A stretch of DNA of 64,000 nt from Chryseobacterium edaphi. Its GTDB lineage: Bacteria > Bacteroidota > Bacteroidia > Flavobacteriales > Weeksellaceae. Of the stretch, positions 8,398-18,009 are shown piece after piece. The notes under the pieces were generated by a model. The model was not told the DNA's origin. It saw only the letters and a program-made list of their open reading frames with translations, and searched no databases. Every line of letters starts with the position of its first letter. Position 1 is the stretch's first letter. Location of the stretch: the NCBI RefSeq assembly GCF_025628985.1, contig NZ_JAOTEM010000004.1, positions 330,105 through 394,104 of the forward strand, read 5' to 3'. The position numbers and the translations under genes were made by a program.

Positions 8398-9516
8398 TTA
8401 CACTTCAAGAAAATAGGTATCCGAATTCTCAGGATTAAATGCTTCATTGATCCAGAAAATCGTATATAATTCTTCTTCTCCAATGTTTTTGATGTTGTGA
8501 GTGTACCAAATCGGCATATCTACATAAGCAGGCTCGTTTCCGTCAAGATAAAAATCTAAAACCTCATCTGTATCAATTTTTCTTAATTGAATCAAAGCTT
8601 TTCCTTTAATTACAGCAAAGCGCTCAATTTTTCTTGTGTGATAATGATTTCCTCTTGTGATATTAGGAACTGTAGTTGAAAAAGAGCATTGTCCGCCAAT
8701 TCCAAGTCTGATCACTTCAACAAAAGCTCCGCGAGGATCTGTATGTTGCGTAAATTTTACCGGATAATGTGTTTTATGATCAATATATGATCGATATGTG
8801 TTAAATAAATTATGCTCAAAAGAATTATTGATCAGAGGAATTTCTCCGCCGTCAAAATATTTCGTTTTATAATCATTTAATAATGCTAAAACCTCAGAAA
8901 CTTTATTAGTTGAGGTGGCGTCAATATAAAATTCCGGTTTGCTATTTTCTTCTCTAATTTCAGAAATGATAATATCAACCAATTCCTGAACATATATTAA
9001 TTTTACATCACCGTCTATAGCAATTGTCGGCGTTTCTCCGTGTGTTAACTGATAGCAAAATGTAGCAACGAAAGAATTGTAAAATGGTTTTCCAAAAGCT
9101 CCAAAAACATTTGGAATGATCAAACCTGTTATTTTCCCACCGTTTTCGGTAGCCCAATTTGCCAAAGCTTCTCTACCTTCTTTTTTTGATTTTCCATAAA
9201 GATTATCTCTTTCTTCCTGAGTGGAAGAAGAAATCATTACGTGAGCTTTTGAATCGGTTCTTTTTAAAGAATCTACAAGCTTCTGAGCTAAACCAACATT
9301 GGTTTCGTAGATAAATTGTTCGCTTTCGTGACGGTTCATTGCTGCAAGATGCACAATTACATCGCATTGCTTTACAAATTGATCTAACTCGTTTTGATCT
9401 TCAAAATATTCTTTTTTAAAATCAATACGTTCAAATTCTTCAGGAAACAAGCCCAAAGTATTGTATAAATGTCTTCCGACAAAACCATTCTGACCGGTAA
9501 TTCCGATTTTTTTCAT
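8398..9516 (-). CDS. fnlB: FnlB/CapF bifunctional reductase-epimerase for UDP-L-FucNAc
   Basis: This 372-residue protein has two domains. The N-terminal SDR starts with GITGQNGFVGRHLY, and the C-terminal cupin from about residue 250 has the metal-type HYH motif in TRGNHYHTRK. This is exactly the CapF architecture: the cupin epimerises C-3 and the SDR reduces the 4-keto group to give UDP-2-acetamido-2,6-dideoxy-L-talose. It stands between fnlC and a small cupin gene. A 75-base A/T-rich gap separates it from fnlC, with no clear signal. Confidence 0.9.
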   Translation of the reverse strand: MKKIGITGQNGFVGRHLYNTLGLFPEEFERIDFKKEYFEDQNELDQFVKQCDVIVHLAAMNRHESEQFIYETNVGLAQKLVDSLKRTDSKAHVMISSSTQEERDNLYGKSKKEGREALANWATENGGKITGLIIPNVFGAFGKPFYNSFVATFCYQLTHGETPTIAIDGDVKLIYVQELVDIIISEIREENSKPEFYIDATSTNKVSEVLALLNDYKTKYFDGGEIPLINNSFEHNLFNTYRSYIDHKTHYPVKFTQHTDPRGAFVEVIRLGIGGQCSFSTTVPNITRGNHYHTRKIERFAVIKGKALIQLRKIDTDEVLDFYLDGNEPAYVDMPIWYTHNIKNIGEEELYTIFWINEAFNPENSDTYFLEV

Positions 9517-9581
9517 TTTTTAAAATGCTTTTAGCAAACCTAGAACTAATGGAAAACACCAATTAGTTAAAAAGATTCTGC

Positions 9582-9992
9582 TTATATATTATTAAAATAA
9601 TCTAAACTGTATCTGTATTCATCATTGATTTCTCCCAAATCATAATCAGCTAAAACCAGCAATTTACTTCCCTCCTGTTTCGCCTGAATTGCAGTAATAC
9701 AGCCAGACGGAATGTGAAGGTAAGTTAGTACATCATCTTTTAAAAGATATTTCTTCTGTGTTAATTCTTTGGAAGGATTTGTAAAATTATCTACTACAAT
9801 AACAGAAATTTCAAAGCTTCCTTTCAAACACGCAAACCATCGCTGCTCTACTTTATGACCTTGCCAACCACGAATAAAATCTGTTGAATGATTTTCAATA
9901 GTGTAGATTCTTTTGATCTTCGAAGCATCAAAATCATTATTATAAGTAATGATCCCTCTTTCATCTTCGTGACGTTTTCCTTCAAAAATCAT
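9582..9992 (-). CDS. WxcM/FdtA-like cupin protein
   Basis: This single-domain cupin (136 residues from the ATG at 9992) is of the WxcM C-terminal / FdtA-like sugar 3,4-ketoisomerase group. It shows DERGIITY, then IRGWQGHKVEQRWFACLKG and LHIPSGCITAIQA, the strands that form the barrel. An upstream TTG at 10007 would add five residues, but the ATG gives a normal start. It is set between fnlA and fnlB, where the standard FucNAc pathway needs no ketoisomerase. It may edit the 4-keto intermediate or be structural. The substrate is unknown. Confidence 0.7.
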   Translation of the reverse strand: MIFEGKRHEDERGIITYNNDFDASKIKRIYTIENHSTDFIRGWQGHKVEQRWFACLKGSFEISVIVVDNFTNPSKELTQKKYLLKDDVLTYLHIPSGCITAIQAKQEGSKLLVLADYDLGEINDEYRYSLDYFNNI

Positions 9993-10019
9993 AGCAAGAA
10001 ATGACAATTACAAAAATTA

Positions 10020-11054
10020 TTAATATGGATATTGCATCACATCTTCTCCAAAAACTTCCTTTCGAATCAGCGGCAATGTAGAAATCAACTTTTTCAGACC
10101 TTCAACACCTTCTTGCTTTGTATTGTGAGAATGATAATCTTCAATTTGGGCAACTTCTTCCTCTCCTTCAGAGAAATACTGTGCATAGTTCAAATCTCGG
10201 TTGTCTGCAGGTACTCTGTAGAAATCTCCCATATCTTCGGCTTTTGCCATTTCTTCACGGGTACAAAGCGTTTCGTATAATTTCTCTCCGTGACGGGTTC
10301 CGATTACTTTTACAGGAACTTCTTTACCTGTAAGTTCAATTAATGCTTTTGCCAAATCACCAATACTTCCTGCCGGAGCTTTGTTTACAAATAAATCTCC
10401 AGGGTTTGCATGTTCGAATGCAAATAACACCAAATCAACTGCATCTTCTAAAGACATAAAGAAACGTGACATATTCGGATCGGTAATCGTAATAGGCTCA
10501 CCTTTTTGAATCTGATTTAAAAACAATGGAATCACTGAGCCTCTTGAAGCCATTACATTTCCATAACGGGTAAGACAAACCACTGTATCAGTAGTATTTC
10601 TGGATTCTGCAACAGCTACTTTTTCCATCATTGCCTTGGATATTCCCATTGCATTAATCGGATATGCAGCTTTATCGGTTGACAGACAAATAACTTTTTG
10701 TACTTTATTTGCAGTAGCAGCACGAATGACATTCTGTGTTCCTTCAACATTGGTTTTCACAGCCTGCATCGGGAAAAATTCACAAGAAGGAACCTGTTTT
10801 AACGCTGCTGCATGAAAGATATAATCTACTCCTCTTGTAGCCGGCTCAACACTTGAAAAATCTCTTACATCACCAATATAATATTTAATTTTATCGTTTT
10901 TATAAAGATTACGCATGTCATCCTGCTTTTTCTCATCACGAGAAAAAATACGGATTTCTTTGAAGTGGTCTGTGTGTAAAAATCTGTTTAGAACTGCTGT
11001 TCCGAAAGAACCGGTACCGCCTGTTATTAAGAGTGTTTTATTTTTAATTTTCAT
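10020..11054 (-). CDS. fnlA: UDP-GlcNAc 4,6-dehydratase/5-epimerase (FnlA/CapE)
   Basis: This 344-residue extended SDR lacks membrane helices. The NAD motif is ITGGTGSFG at residues 10-18. The active site has STDKAAYPINAMGISK, where Met replaces the usual Tyr of the YxxxK pair, as in CapE/FlaA1 dehydratases. It starts the UDP-L-FucNAc pathway from UDP-GlcNAc. It overlaps the upstream GT4 gene by 11 bases. The soluble form differs from the second, membrane-anchored dehydratase of the locus at 27486-29468, so two separate dehydratase branches exist. Confidence 0.9.
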   Translation of the reverse strand: MKIKNKTLLITGGTGSFGTAVLNRFLHTDHFKEIRIFSRDEKKQDDMRNLYKNDKIKYYIGDVRDFSSVEPATRGVDYIFHAAALKQVPSCEFFPMQAVKTNVEGTQNVIRAATANKVQKVICLSTDKAAYPINAMGISKAMMEKVAVAESRNTTDTVVCLTRYGNVMASRGSVIPLFLNQIQKGEPITITDPNMSRFFMSLEDAVDLVLFAFEHANPGDLFVNKAPAGSIGDLAKALIELTGKEVPVKVIGTRHGEKLYETLCTREEMAKAEDMGDFYRVPADNRDLNYAQYFSEGEEEVAQIEDYHSHNTKQEGVEGLKKLISTLPLIRKEVFGEDVMQYPY

Positions 11055-12168
11055 GATCTTTAATCAGTTTTTTAATAATATTGAGGTAACTATTTGTTCT
11101 GTCCATACTTGTACCGAAACGTTTTAAATTTTCGATTCCTTTATTTACCAAATCATTTCTAAGACTTTCGTCATTAATTAACTTAAAAATACCTGCCGCG
11201 TAAGACTCCGGATTTATAGGTTCACAAAAATAAGCAGAATCTCTGCAAATATCACGAGAAAATCCTAAATCTGACGCAATTACTGGTTTTTTCATCAACA
11301 TAGCTTCTAAATACGTCGCTGAAAAAACCTCTAATAATGTTGGTATAAAAACAATATCTGACTGTTTATATAATGATGGTATTTTTTCTAAACCTACCTT
11401 TCCTAAGTATTCTATATTTCCATTGCACAATTCCGGGAAATTTAGATCTTCTTTATTTAGCGTAATCAAAAATTTAAAATCTTTGAGACCAAATTTATCT
11501 TTTAGAATTCTGATAACTTCGGGAAGTATCATCATATTCTTGTGCGGATAGTTTGCCGTTAAAAATAAAATATTTAACGAACTTAAGGATATATTTTCAA
11601 AGTCAGCCCACTGATCCGGTTTTAAGAAAATTTCATTAAGTGTATTCCCTACTGTAAAACTATCTTTCTCGAAATGTTCCCTTTCTGTAAATATTTTTCT
11701 GGCATTTTCAGTTTCAAAGATCAATCCGTCGGAATATTTTTTAAAACTGTAGGTTTTGATCACTGTCAGTAATTTATAATATAGTTTCTCTTTAAAGGAA
11801 ATTTTCTTAAAAAATGGTGATTCAGGATAGATGATAAAAGGAATCGCAAAACCTACCAATTTCGGAAATTTGCTTTTATGGTAGGAAGGTCCAAAAAGAG
11901 TGAAAATACAATCTGGTTTTACAGTATCTTCTACTTTTTTAACGCTTTTAATCCTTTTTGCCTTTGATTTTTCTTCTGATTTTTCCAAATTGTAAAATGT
12001 AAAATTATTCGGAAAAACTTCTTTTCCAATCATACCTGCACAATTCACAGATTGTATGACATGAAAATCATCTGTGAGATTCATGTTTTTTAAATCTCTC
12101 AGAAATGAGGCTGCAACCTGTAAACCACCTCCCGCAAATAGATTAGAATTGTCTATAATGAGTATCAT
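11044..12168 (-). CDS. Glycosyltransferase family 4
   Basis: This 374-residue GT-B enzyme has an N-terminal glycine loop (NLFAGGGLQVAASF) and the GT4 donor motif EVFSATYLEAML (E-x7-E) followed by KKPVIASD. It overlaps the next gene upstream by 4 bases and fnlA by 11 bases, so it is translated with the locus. It would add one sugar to the lipid-linked repeat unit at the cytoplasmic face. Donor and linkage cannot be told from sequence. Confidence 0.8.
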   Translation of the reverse strand: MILIIDNSNLFAGGGLQVAASFLRDLKNMNLTDDFHVIQSVNCAGMIGKEVFPNNFTFYNLEKSEEKSKAKRIKSVKKVEDTVKPDCIFTLFGPSYHKSKFPKLVGFAIPFIIYPESPFFKKISFKEKLYYKLLTVIKTYSFKKYSDGLIFETENARKIFTEREHFEKDSFTVGNTLNEIFLKPDQWADFENISLSSLNILFLTANYPHKNMMILPEVIRILKDKFGLKDFKFLITLNKEDLNFPELCNGNIEYLGKVGLEKIPSLYKQSDIVFIPTLLEVFSATYLEAMLMKKPVIASDLGFSRDICRDSAYFCEPINPESYAAGIFKLINDESLRNDLVNKGIENLKRFGTSMDRTNSYLNIIKKLIKDHEN

Positions 12169-13193
12169 CTAGTATAAATTTTTACCTGCTCATCCGAAAT
12201 TTTTGAAAAATCCATATCAGAAATATTGTGTCTGAATTTATTATATGTAATTATATCAGCAATTTGTAAAATAGTATTCCGGAGGTTATCATCACTATTA
12301 TCATCTAGAGTAAACACTAATCCATTATATCCGTCTACTAAAACCTCATCTACGCATCCTACTTTATTACTTGCTATTACAGGCATTCCATTATTTAGCG
12401 CCTCTTCAACAACTAAACCCCAAGGTTCCGATTTAGATGGTAATAGTAAAACGTCAAAATTTGTATAGTATATATGGAGTTTATTATTATCAATAGATCC
12501 ATAAAATTTAACATTTTTAGGTGCTGTGGACTTCAAATGTTTTTCTAGCGGACCAAATCCTATAATATGTAAATTAAAATCTGCAAGTTGCGAAAAAACC
12601 CGCATTAATAAAGACAGGTTTTTTTCCTCAGATAGCCTGCCAACATATAAAAAGTCTTTAACATTTTTTCTACCCTCATATACAGGCTGATTAACATAAT
12701 TAAAGATACCCACCCCTTTTGTTTTCTTTATTGCACCGTTAAATCCTAATGCTTTTAACAACTGTATCTGTGATTTCCCAGATGCATAGGCGCAATTTTG
12801 TCTCTTTAAAAAAAATTTCTTGATTTCCGCTTTCAAACCTTGGGTTTGGGATTCATAGATACTAGATTCCACAATTACAGAATTTTTCTTTTTAGGGCTA
12901 AAAAATGCGGCAATATACAACAGTGGTTCATCCCAACCTCCTATTACTAATTCTTTATAATTTGCTGTAATGAGTAATTTTAAAAGTAATAGATATTTAA
13001 TACTTGATGATCTTCCACTTAGATCAATATAATCAAATTTTATCAAATCTTTTTTAAAAAAATCTTCATTTCTCACTTCCGCTGTTTTTCCTGTAAACAC
13101 TACAAATATTTTTTCGCATTCAGAAATTTTATTGAAGAGATTAATTTTATAGAAAGCGGGAAGATTTGTTATAATTATTTTATTAATTTCCAT
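12165..13193 (-). CDS. Glycosyltransferase family 4
   Basis: This 342-residue GT-B enzyme has the donor-domain motifs YVGRLSEEKNL and SEPWGLVVEEALNNGMPVIAS, typical of GT4 retaining transferases. The N-terminal half is more divergent. It overlaps Wzy by 19 bases and the next GT4 by 4 bases. Base composition in this stretch, as in the Wzy and GT2 genes, is visibly more A/T-rich than in fnlA-C, as is usual for the strain-specific core of O-antigen loci. Confidence 0.8.
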   Translation of the reverse strand: MEINKIIITNLPAFYKINLFNKISECEKIFVVFTGKTAEVRNEDFFKKDLIKFDYIDLSGRSSSIKYLLLLKLLITANYKELVIGGWDEPLLYIAAFFSPKKKNSVIVESSIYESQTQGLKAEIKKFFLKRQNCAYASGKSQIQLLKALGFNGAIKKTKGVGIFNYVNQPVYEGRKNVKDFLYVGRLSEEKNLSLLMRVFSQLADFNLHIIGFGPLEKHLKSTAPKNVKFYGSIDNNKLHIYYTNFDVLLLPSKSEPWGLVVEEALNNGMPVIASNKVGCVDEVLVDGYNGLVFTLDDNSDDNLRNTILQIADIITYNKFRHNISDMDFSKISDEQVKIYTR

Positions 13194-14497
13194 TTCTTAA
13201 ATAATTTTGAGAAAATAAAAGCGAACAAAATCGTAGAGATCATCATCATAGAAGATGTTAGCACAGATCTTATCGCAAAAAATAGCCAAGCAATCACAGA
13301 ACTTGAAACAATTAGTATAAAATAAGATTTTATCTTTGTAGTGAGAAGTTTTTCATTGAGTTTCGATAGCAAAATTCCAATAAAAAAAAATATCATAATA
13401 GTCATATACGTTCCAAAATCCATGTATATTTCCCCTAAAAAACCTGATGCAGTAGAATGCCCACTGTCATCATACTCATCAGTATATTCTCTTATCAGCC
13501 AATAATCGATTTGAGTTGGCTTTGATTGCCAAATTACTCTTGGAACCCAAAAATAGAATATGAATGAAAAACTTTTTCCATAGGTGTAATCATTTTTTTG
13601 AGTATAGTCAGTAATCATTGCAGCATTTCTAAATACGCCTTCTTCGGTAAAGTTGCTTACTACTTTTTGGTTAAATGAAGAATCTTCATCAGACGAAGTA
13701 GACTCGGTTTTTGTACCGGATGCTATACCAACATTACGGTACTGTAAGAAGAAATTTCCTATTACCCCTATTAAAAGCAAAACAATTCCTAAACTTACAA
13801 TTTTTTTTAGTTTCAGATTAAAAAGTGACGAATTTATTAATGCAATTAATCCAAACAATAGCAAAAACCTTGTACCACTACCTAGATATAAGATGAAGAT
13901 AGGTAACGAATACAATATAACTTTTGGGTAATTATCTTTCCCATAAAACTGCCTAAAATAATATTTATAATTAATAATACAAATTACTCCAACAGAATAA
14001 CTGAAAGATGAAAATAGACCATATTCAAAGGCATTCTGTCGTCCTTGAGTAAAACCTTTTATAATTAAAACAATATTTCCAAAAAATATTAGATAAGTTA
14101 AAAAAATATTAAAAGCGAAAAATGACTTCCTCTTTTTTATGAATAGAAATTCTTGATTCTCAGATTCTTTAACATGTCCCTTACAAAAAATAACTTCGTG
14201 AGTGTAATATCCCGCCAAAAAAGTAATTGTTGAAAAAAGCACTGTATGAAATGCCGTTTCTACATTCTCTCTTCCCCAATCTATTATTAAGTCGTCTGTA
14301 TTGTTTAGAATTTCTTTGAAATAAATGTAAACAAACCCGAAAATAAATATGGATGCTAATGAAACATATTTATCTTTTATAATGTTATACGCTAAAAAAA
14401 TAATAAATAGCCATAGTAATATATTTGCAGATAACAATAAATCATTATATGAAATTAAAGTAATTAAAAATAGAAAAAAAATTAAAAATAATCTCAC
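13175..14497 (-). CDS. wzy: O-antigen polymerase (Wzy-like)
   Basis: This 440-residue, very hydrophobic protein has about ten or more predicted membrane helices. Its large extracytoplasmic loop (roughly residues 255-355, including NVGIASGTKTESTSSDEDSS) is the layout of Wzy polymerases. These link flipped repeat units in the periplasm. The start codon is GTG and overlaps the stop of the GT2 gene upstream. Wzy sequences share little identity, so the call rests on topology and on being the only such protein in a locus with Wzx, Wza and Wzc. Confidence 0.75.
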   Translation of the reverse strand: MRLFLIFFLFLITLISYNDLLLSANILLWLFIIFLAYNIIKDKYVSLASIFIFGFVYIYFKEILNNTDDLIIDWGRENVETAFHTVLFSTITFLAGYYTHEVIFCKGHVKESENQEFLFIKKRKSFFAFNIFLTYLIFFGNIVLIIKGFTQGRQNAFEYGLFSSFSYSVGVICIINYKYYFRQFYGKDNYPKVILYSLPIFILYLGSGTRFLLLFGLIALINSSLFNLKLKKIVSLGIVLLLIGVIGNFFLQYRNVGIASGTKTESTSSDEDSSFNQKVVSNFTEEGVFRNAAMITDYTQKNDYTYGKSFSFIFYFWVPRVIWQSKPTQIDYWLIREYTDEYDDSGHSTASGFLGEIYMDFGTYMTIMIFFFIGILLSKLNEKLLTTKIKSYFILIVSSSVIAWLFFAIRSVLTSSMMMISTILFAFIFSKLFKKWKLIK

Positions 14498-15438
14498 TTG
14501 AAAATAGATAAGAAATTGTAAATAAATGTAGGTTTTAGGGTAGGAACGTAAAGCAAAAGACCTTCAACTTTGTAAACCAACCGATCACTCTTTAATAAGC
14601 ACTTTTTTATGAAAGGAAATCTTTTCGAATATTCGAGGTTAAATGTTTTTTTATCTATTTCTTCAGAATTTCTAAGATTGTACAGAGCATTATTAAACAG
14701 CAACCCAATTCTATTAAAGAAAATAGTTTTATCTTCTTTTGATTGCGAAAAATCATAAAGTTCTCCAATCACGATTAGCATATCAAAACTTTTTTTAGGA
14801 TTACTTGATCTGGTGATGGATCCCTCCCTAAAATTCACACAATAAATCAACTCACTTAAACTTACAATATTTTTCGCTAAATATAACATTCTATTTACAA
14901 ATTCTTCATCTTCATGAAAAATACCTTTGTAAAATCTCAAATGATTAATAGATAAGAATTCAATATTCATGATATACACTACGGCTCCTACAAAAAAATT
15001 AGAATCTTTTAAAAGTTCAATTCCATTTTCAATTTTTGAAGGAATAAAGCTTTTGATTAATTTTTCTTCCTTAAATTCTCCCAATCCTATAACAATAACA
15101 TCCTTTTTTGATTTCTCAATCGACTGTAAGATTAAATTTAGACTACCAATTGCTATATAATCATCTGAATCTACAAACCATACATATTGACCTTTCGATG
15201 CTTCAAGCCCAATATTTCTGGCTTCAGATAAACCTTTATTTTTTTGATCAATAACAAATACATTGGTATATAACCGCTCATACCTTTTGCATAATTCTAA
15301 TGAATTATCTGTAGAACCATCATTGACAATTACTATCTCAAATTTAGAAACTTCTGCATTTTGTAATAAAATACTATCCAAACATTTCTCTATATATTGA
15401 CAAACATTGTATACAGGAACAACTATGCTTAAGATCAT
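14494..15438 (-). CDS. Glycosyltransferase family 2
   Basis: This 314-residue GT-A enzyme begins with SIVVPVYNVCQYIEKCLDS, then IVNDGSTDNSLE and the metal-binding FVDSDDYI motif. It is an inverting transferase that adds a sugar to the lipid-linked repeat. It overlaps both neighbours by 4 bases (GT2 at 15435-16316 and Wzy), so the three are translationally coupled. The sugar it adds is not known. Confidence 0.82.
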   Translation of the reverse strand: MILSIVVPVYNVCQYIEKCLDSILLQNAEVSKFEIVIVNDGSTDNSLELCKRYERLYTNVFVIDQKNKGLSEARNIGLEASKGQYVWFVDSDDYIAIGSLNLILQSIEKSKKDVIVIGLGEFKEEKLIKSFIPSKIENGIELLKDSNFFVGAVVYIMNIEFLSINHLRFYKGIFHEDEEFVNRMLYLAKNIVSLSELIYCVNFREGSITRSSNPKKSFDMLIVIGELYDFSQSKEDKTIFFNRIGLLFNNALYNLRNSEEIDKKTFNLEYSKRFPFIKKCLLKSDRLVYKVEGLLLYVPTLKPTFIYNFLSIFK

Positions 15439-16316
15439 ATAATAGTTTTGATTTGAAAGACATTTTTAAGATATTGTTTAGTAAAAAATAAGAAATTTAC
15501 AATATCATAATTTTTAAGGCTTTGGTAAGCACCTGATTTGCTAAGTTTAGCATTGAAAATGATTGTTTCTCTATTATCTTTTACAAAACTTAATGCTAAT
15601 TGTCTGGTAATGACACTATTTTTAATTTTTTTCACTAAACTAACCCCTGACCATGTACCACCTTGATGCTCTCTATAAACTGCCATTTTTTCGTTCATCA
15701 AATAGAAATCACCGAATTGTCCTAAGAAAGACCATATAATAAAATCACCAGAGGGAGATATCGACAATTCTTCCGGAATTTTATTAAATTTATTTCGGAA
15801 TACGGCAGATAATGTAGGAATATGATTTTTGAATAAATCGGCTTGTGTAAATGAAAGTGGTTGTGAAAGGATTTCTGAAATTTCGATTTTTACATTAAAA
15901 TTTAGTTTATCCACAAGGTGTCCACAAAGAACAAAATTTTGATTTTCTTCTAAAAAATCGATTTGTTTTTGCAGTTTAAAAGGATCTGTCCAATAATCAT
16001 CACATTCTAATGCAGCTACATATTTACCTTCAAGATTGGATAATAAAACAACATTATTTTCTCTTGCACCAACATTTTTATTCTGCAAAATGAGCTTTAT
16101 TCTATCGGGATATCTTTTCTGATAATCTAAAAGCAGTTTTCTTGTTTCATCAGTAGATTTATCTTCCGCAATAATCATTTTATATGTATAGGATGTTTTT
16201 TGCATCAAAACACTTTCAATAGATTGTGCTATAAACTTTTCATGATTATAGGTAATCATTGCTATAGATATATCGGGAACTCCCGAAGTTAAATCGATTA
16301 TTTGATAAGAATCCAT
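15435..16316 (-). CDS. Glycosyltransferase family 2
   Basis: This 293-residue GT-A enzyme has ISIAMITYNHEKFI, AEDKSTDETR and the acidic LECDDYW motif, where DxD is shortened to CDDY. The motif set is that of GT2 enzymes with a YRxHxGG-like segment (VYREHQGGTWSG) in the second half, often seen in O-antigen and rhamnosyl-type transferases. It is followed directly by the second GT2 gene. The donor is unknown. Confidence 0.8.
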   Translation of the reverse strand: MDSYQIIDLTSGVPDISIAMITYNHEKFIAQSIESVLMQKTSYTYKMIIAEDKSTDETRKLLLDYQKRYPDRIKLILQNKNVGARENNVVLLSNLEGKYVAALECDDYWTDPFKLQKQIDFLEENQNFVLCGHLVDKLNFNVKIEISEILSQPLSFTQADLFKNHIPTLSAVFRNKFNKIPEELSISPSGDFIIWSFLGQFGDFYLMNEKMAVYREHQGGTWSGVSLVKKIKNSVITRQLALSFVKDNRETIIFNAKLSKSGAYQSLKNYDIVNFLFFTKQYLKNVFQIKTII

Positions 16317-16318
16317 AA

Positions 16319-16999
16319 TTATACTAAACCTCCATTTAAATCGATTGATGAACCATTAAAATATGCTGTGCTAATTATAAAATTAACAGTAGATAATATT
16401 TCTTCTGGTGTTCCAAGTCTTTTAGCCGGAATGGATTGAATAAGATTTTCTAAATAATCTCCAGGCACTTGTTCAATCATTCCAATATTAAAATAGCCAA
16501 GATTGATATTGTTAATTGTTACATTTTTATTTCCATTTTCTACAGCCAATGCCTTAGACATTCCCCAAAGTGCGGCCTTCGATGAAGCGTAAGCACTAGT
16601 CCCTGGAATGCCTTTTTGTGCAACAACTGATGAAAAATTAATAATGCGTCCGTAATTATCCTCGCGCATTTTTGGTAATGACAGTCTAATCATATTAAAA
16701 GTTCCTAATAAATTTACTTCAAAAACTTGTTTCCAATTGTCAAAATTGGCTTTATGTCCAAAAGAATTATACGAAATTCCTGCGGTATTCAATAAAATAA
16801 TGTCTTTCAAGGAATCTTTATGCTGATCAAAAAAGGCTATTACTTCCTCTTCTTTTGTAATGTTTATTTTATAATATCCATCACTATTTCCTTCGGGTAA
16901 AGTTGTATTGTAGAAACCTATTACTTCTTTGCCTTCGCTCTTAAATTTTTCAAATAAAAACTTTCCTATTCCCCTTGAAGCGCTTGTAATAATAATCAT
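16319..16999 (-). CDS. SDR-family oxidoreductase (FabG-like), second copy
   Basis: This 226-residue short-chain dehydrogenase has the Rossmann motif TSASRGIG near residues 5-12, NTAGISYN, and the catalytic SSV...YASSK set (Ser, Tyr, Lys). It is shorter than typical FabG. It lies 16 bases downstream of KAS III copy 3, repeating the KAS III-SDR pairing found at the far end of the locus. Reduction of a 3-oxoacyl intermediate or of a keto-sugar both fit; the pairing favours the first. Confidence 0.8.
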   Translation of the reverse strand: MIIITSASRGIGKFLFEKFKSEGKEVIGFYNTTLPEGNSDGYYKINITKEEEVIAFFDQHKDSLKDIILLNTAGISYNSFGHKANFDNWKQVFEVNLLGTFNMIRLSLPKMREDNYGRIINFSSVVAQKGIPGTSAYASSKAALWGMSKALAVENGNKNVTINNINLGYFNIGMIEQVPGDYLENLIQSIPAKRLGTPEEILSTVNFIISTAYFNGSSIDLNGGLV

Positions 17000-17015
17000 A
17001 TCGTAGTTTTATAAT

Positions 17016-18008
17016 TTAATTCCATTTAATAATTGAAGCACCATAAGTCCATCCTGAACCGACCGCTGCAAATAGTAAGATATCTCCTTTTTTTATTTTT
17101 CCTGCTCGGTTCAACTCGTCTAATAATATTGGAATAGTTCCTCCACTTGTATTGGCGTATTTATCCATATTTGTCATGACTTTAGCAAATGGCAAACCAA
17201 TTATTTCCGCTGTTTTTTGTAATATTTTTATTGAAGGTTGATGTGGAACCATAAGATCAATATCATTGATTGTTAATCCTGTGTCTTTAAGCACTTGAGA
17301 AATTGCAATTGGCAGAACTTCTGTTGCAGTTTCATATACAGCTCTTCCATTCATTTGAAAATAATGTAATTTATCTTTTACCGTATCTTGAGTTGCAGGA
17401 ATTTCTGAACCTCCGGCAGGAATTGTAAAGTTCCATTTTCCTCTACCATTTGTATAAAGTCTAAATGCCAAAAAGCCTTCTTTCTCATCTGCATGAGAAA
17501 GCACAGCTGCGCCAGATCCGTCTCCAAAAAATACCGCATCTCTTCTTGTCCAATCTGTGATTTTTGAAAAAGTATCAGCTCCAATTACTAAAACGTTATC
17601 ATAAACTCCGGAAGCAATAAACTGTGATGCGACAGACATTGCGTACAAAAAACCGCTACATACTGCAGAAATGTCAAAAGCTACAGCATTATAAGCTTCA
17701 ATTTTATCTTGAACAATAGCTGCCGTGGAAGGTGCTAACCTATCGGGAGTTGCTGTTGCAACAATAATTAAATCAATATCTTCCTTTGTTAAACCTGCAT
17801 TTTCAATAGCTTTTTTTGCCGCATTAGCAGCTAAATCACTTGTGAATTCATCTCCTCTTGCTACTCTTCTTTCTTTTATTCCTAGGTTTTCTTCAATCCA
17901 TTGTGGCGTCGTAGAAAGAGTTTCTGCCAAGTTTTCATTGGTAATTATTTTTGATGGCGTGTAAGAACCAGTCCCAATAATTTTCACATTTCGGACAAGC
18001 TGTTTCAT
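17016..18008 (-). CDS. 3-oxoacyl-ACP synthase III (FabH-like), copy 3
   Basis: This 330-residue protein has an intact triad: Cys117 (AVCSGF), His256 (PHQPS) and Asn286 (YANTSGG). Of the three copies this one is most like housekeeping FabH, with TGSYTPSK at the N-terminus and GADTFSKITDWTRRD. It could supply the starter condensation (acetyl-CoA plus malonyl-ACP) for the chain made by the locus, or be a FabH paralogue. It is followed by an SDR and preceded by a GNAT acyltransferase. Confidence 0.85.
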   Translation of the reverse strand: MKQLVRNVKIIGTGSYTPSKIITNENLAETLSTTPQWIEENLGIKERRVARGDEFTSDLAANAAKKAIENAGLTKEDIDLIIVATATPDRLAPSTAAIVQDKIEAYNAVAFDISAVCSGFLYAMSVASQFIASGVYDNVLVIGADTFSKITDWTRRDAVFFGDGSGAAVLSHADEKEGFLAFRLYTNGRGKWNFTIPAGGSEIPATQDTVKDKLHYFQMNGRAVYETATEVLPIAISQVLKDTGLTINDIDLMVPHQPSIKILQKTAEIIGLPFAKVMTNMDKYANTSGGTIPILLDELNRAGKIKKGDILLFAAVGSGWTYGASIIKWN

Positions 18009-18009
18009 A

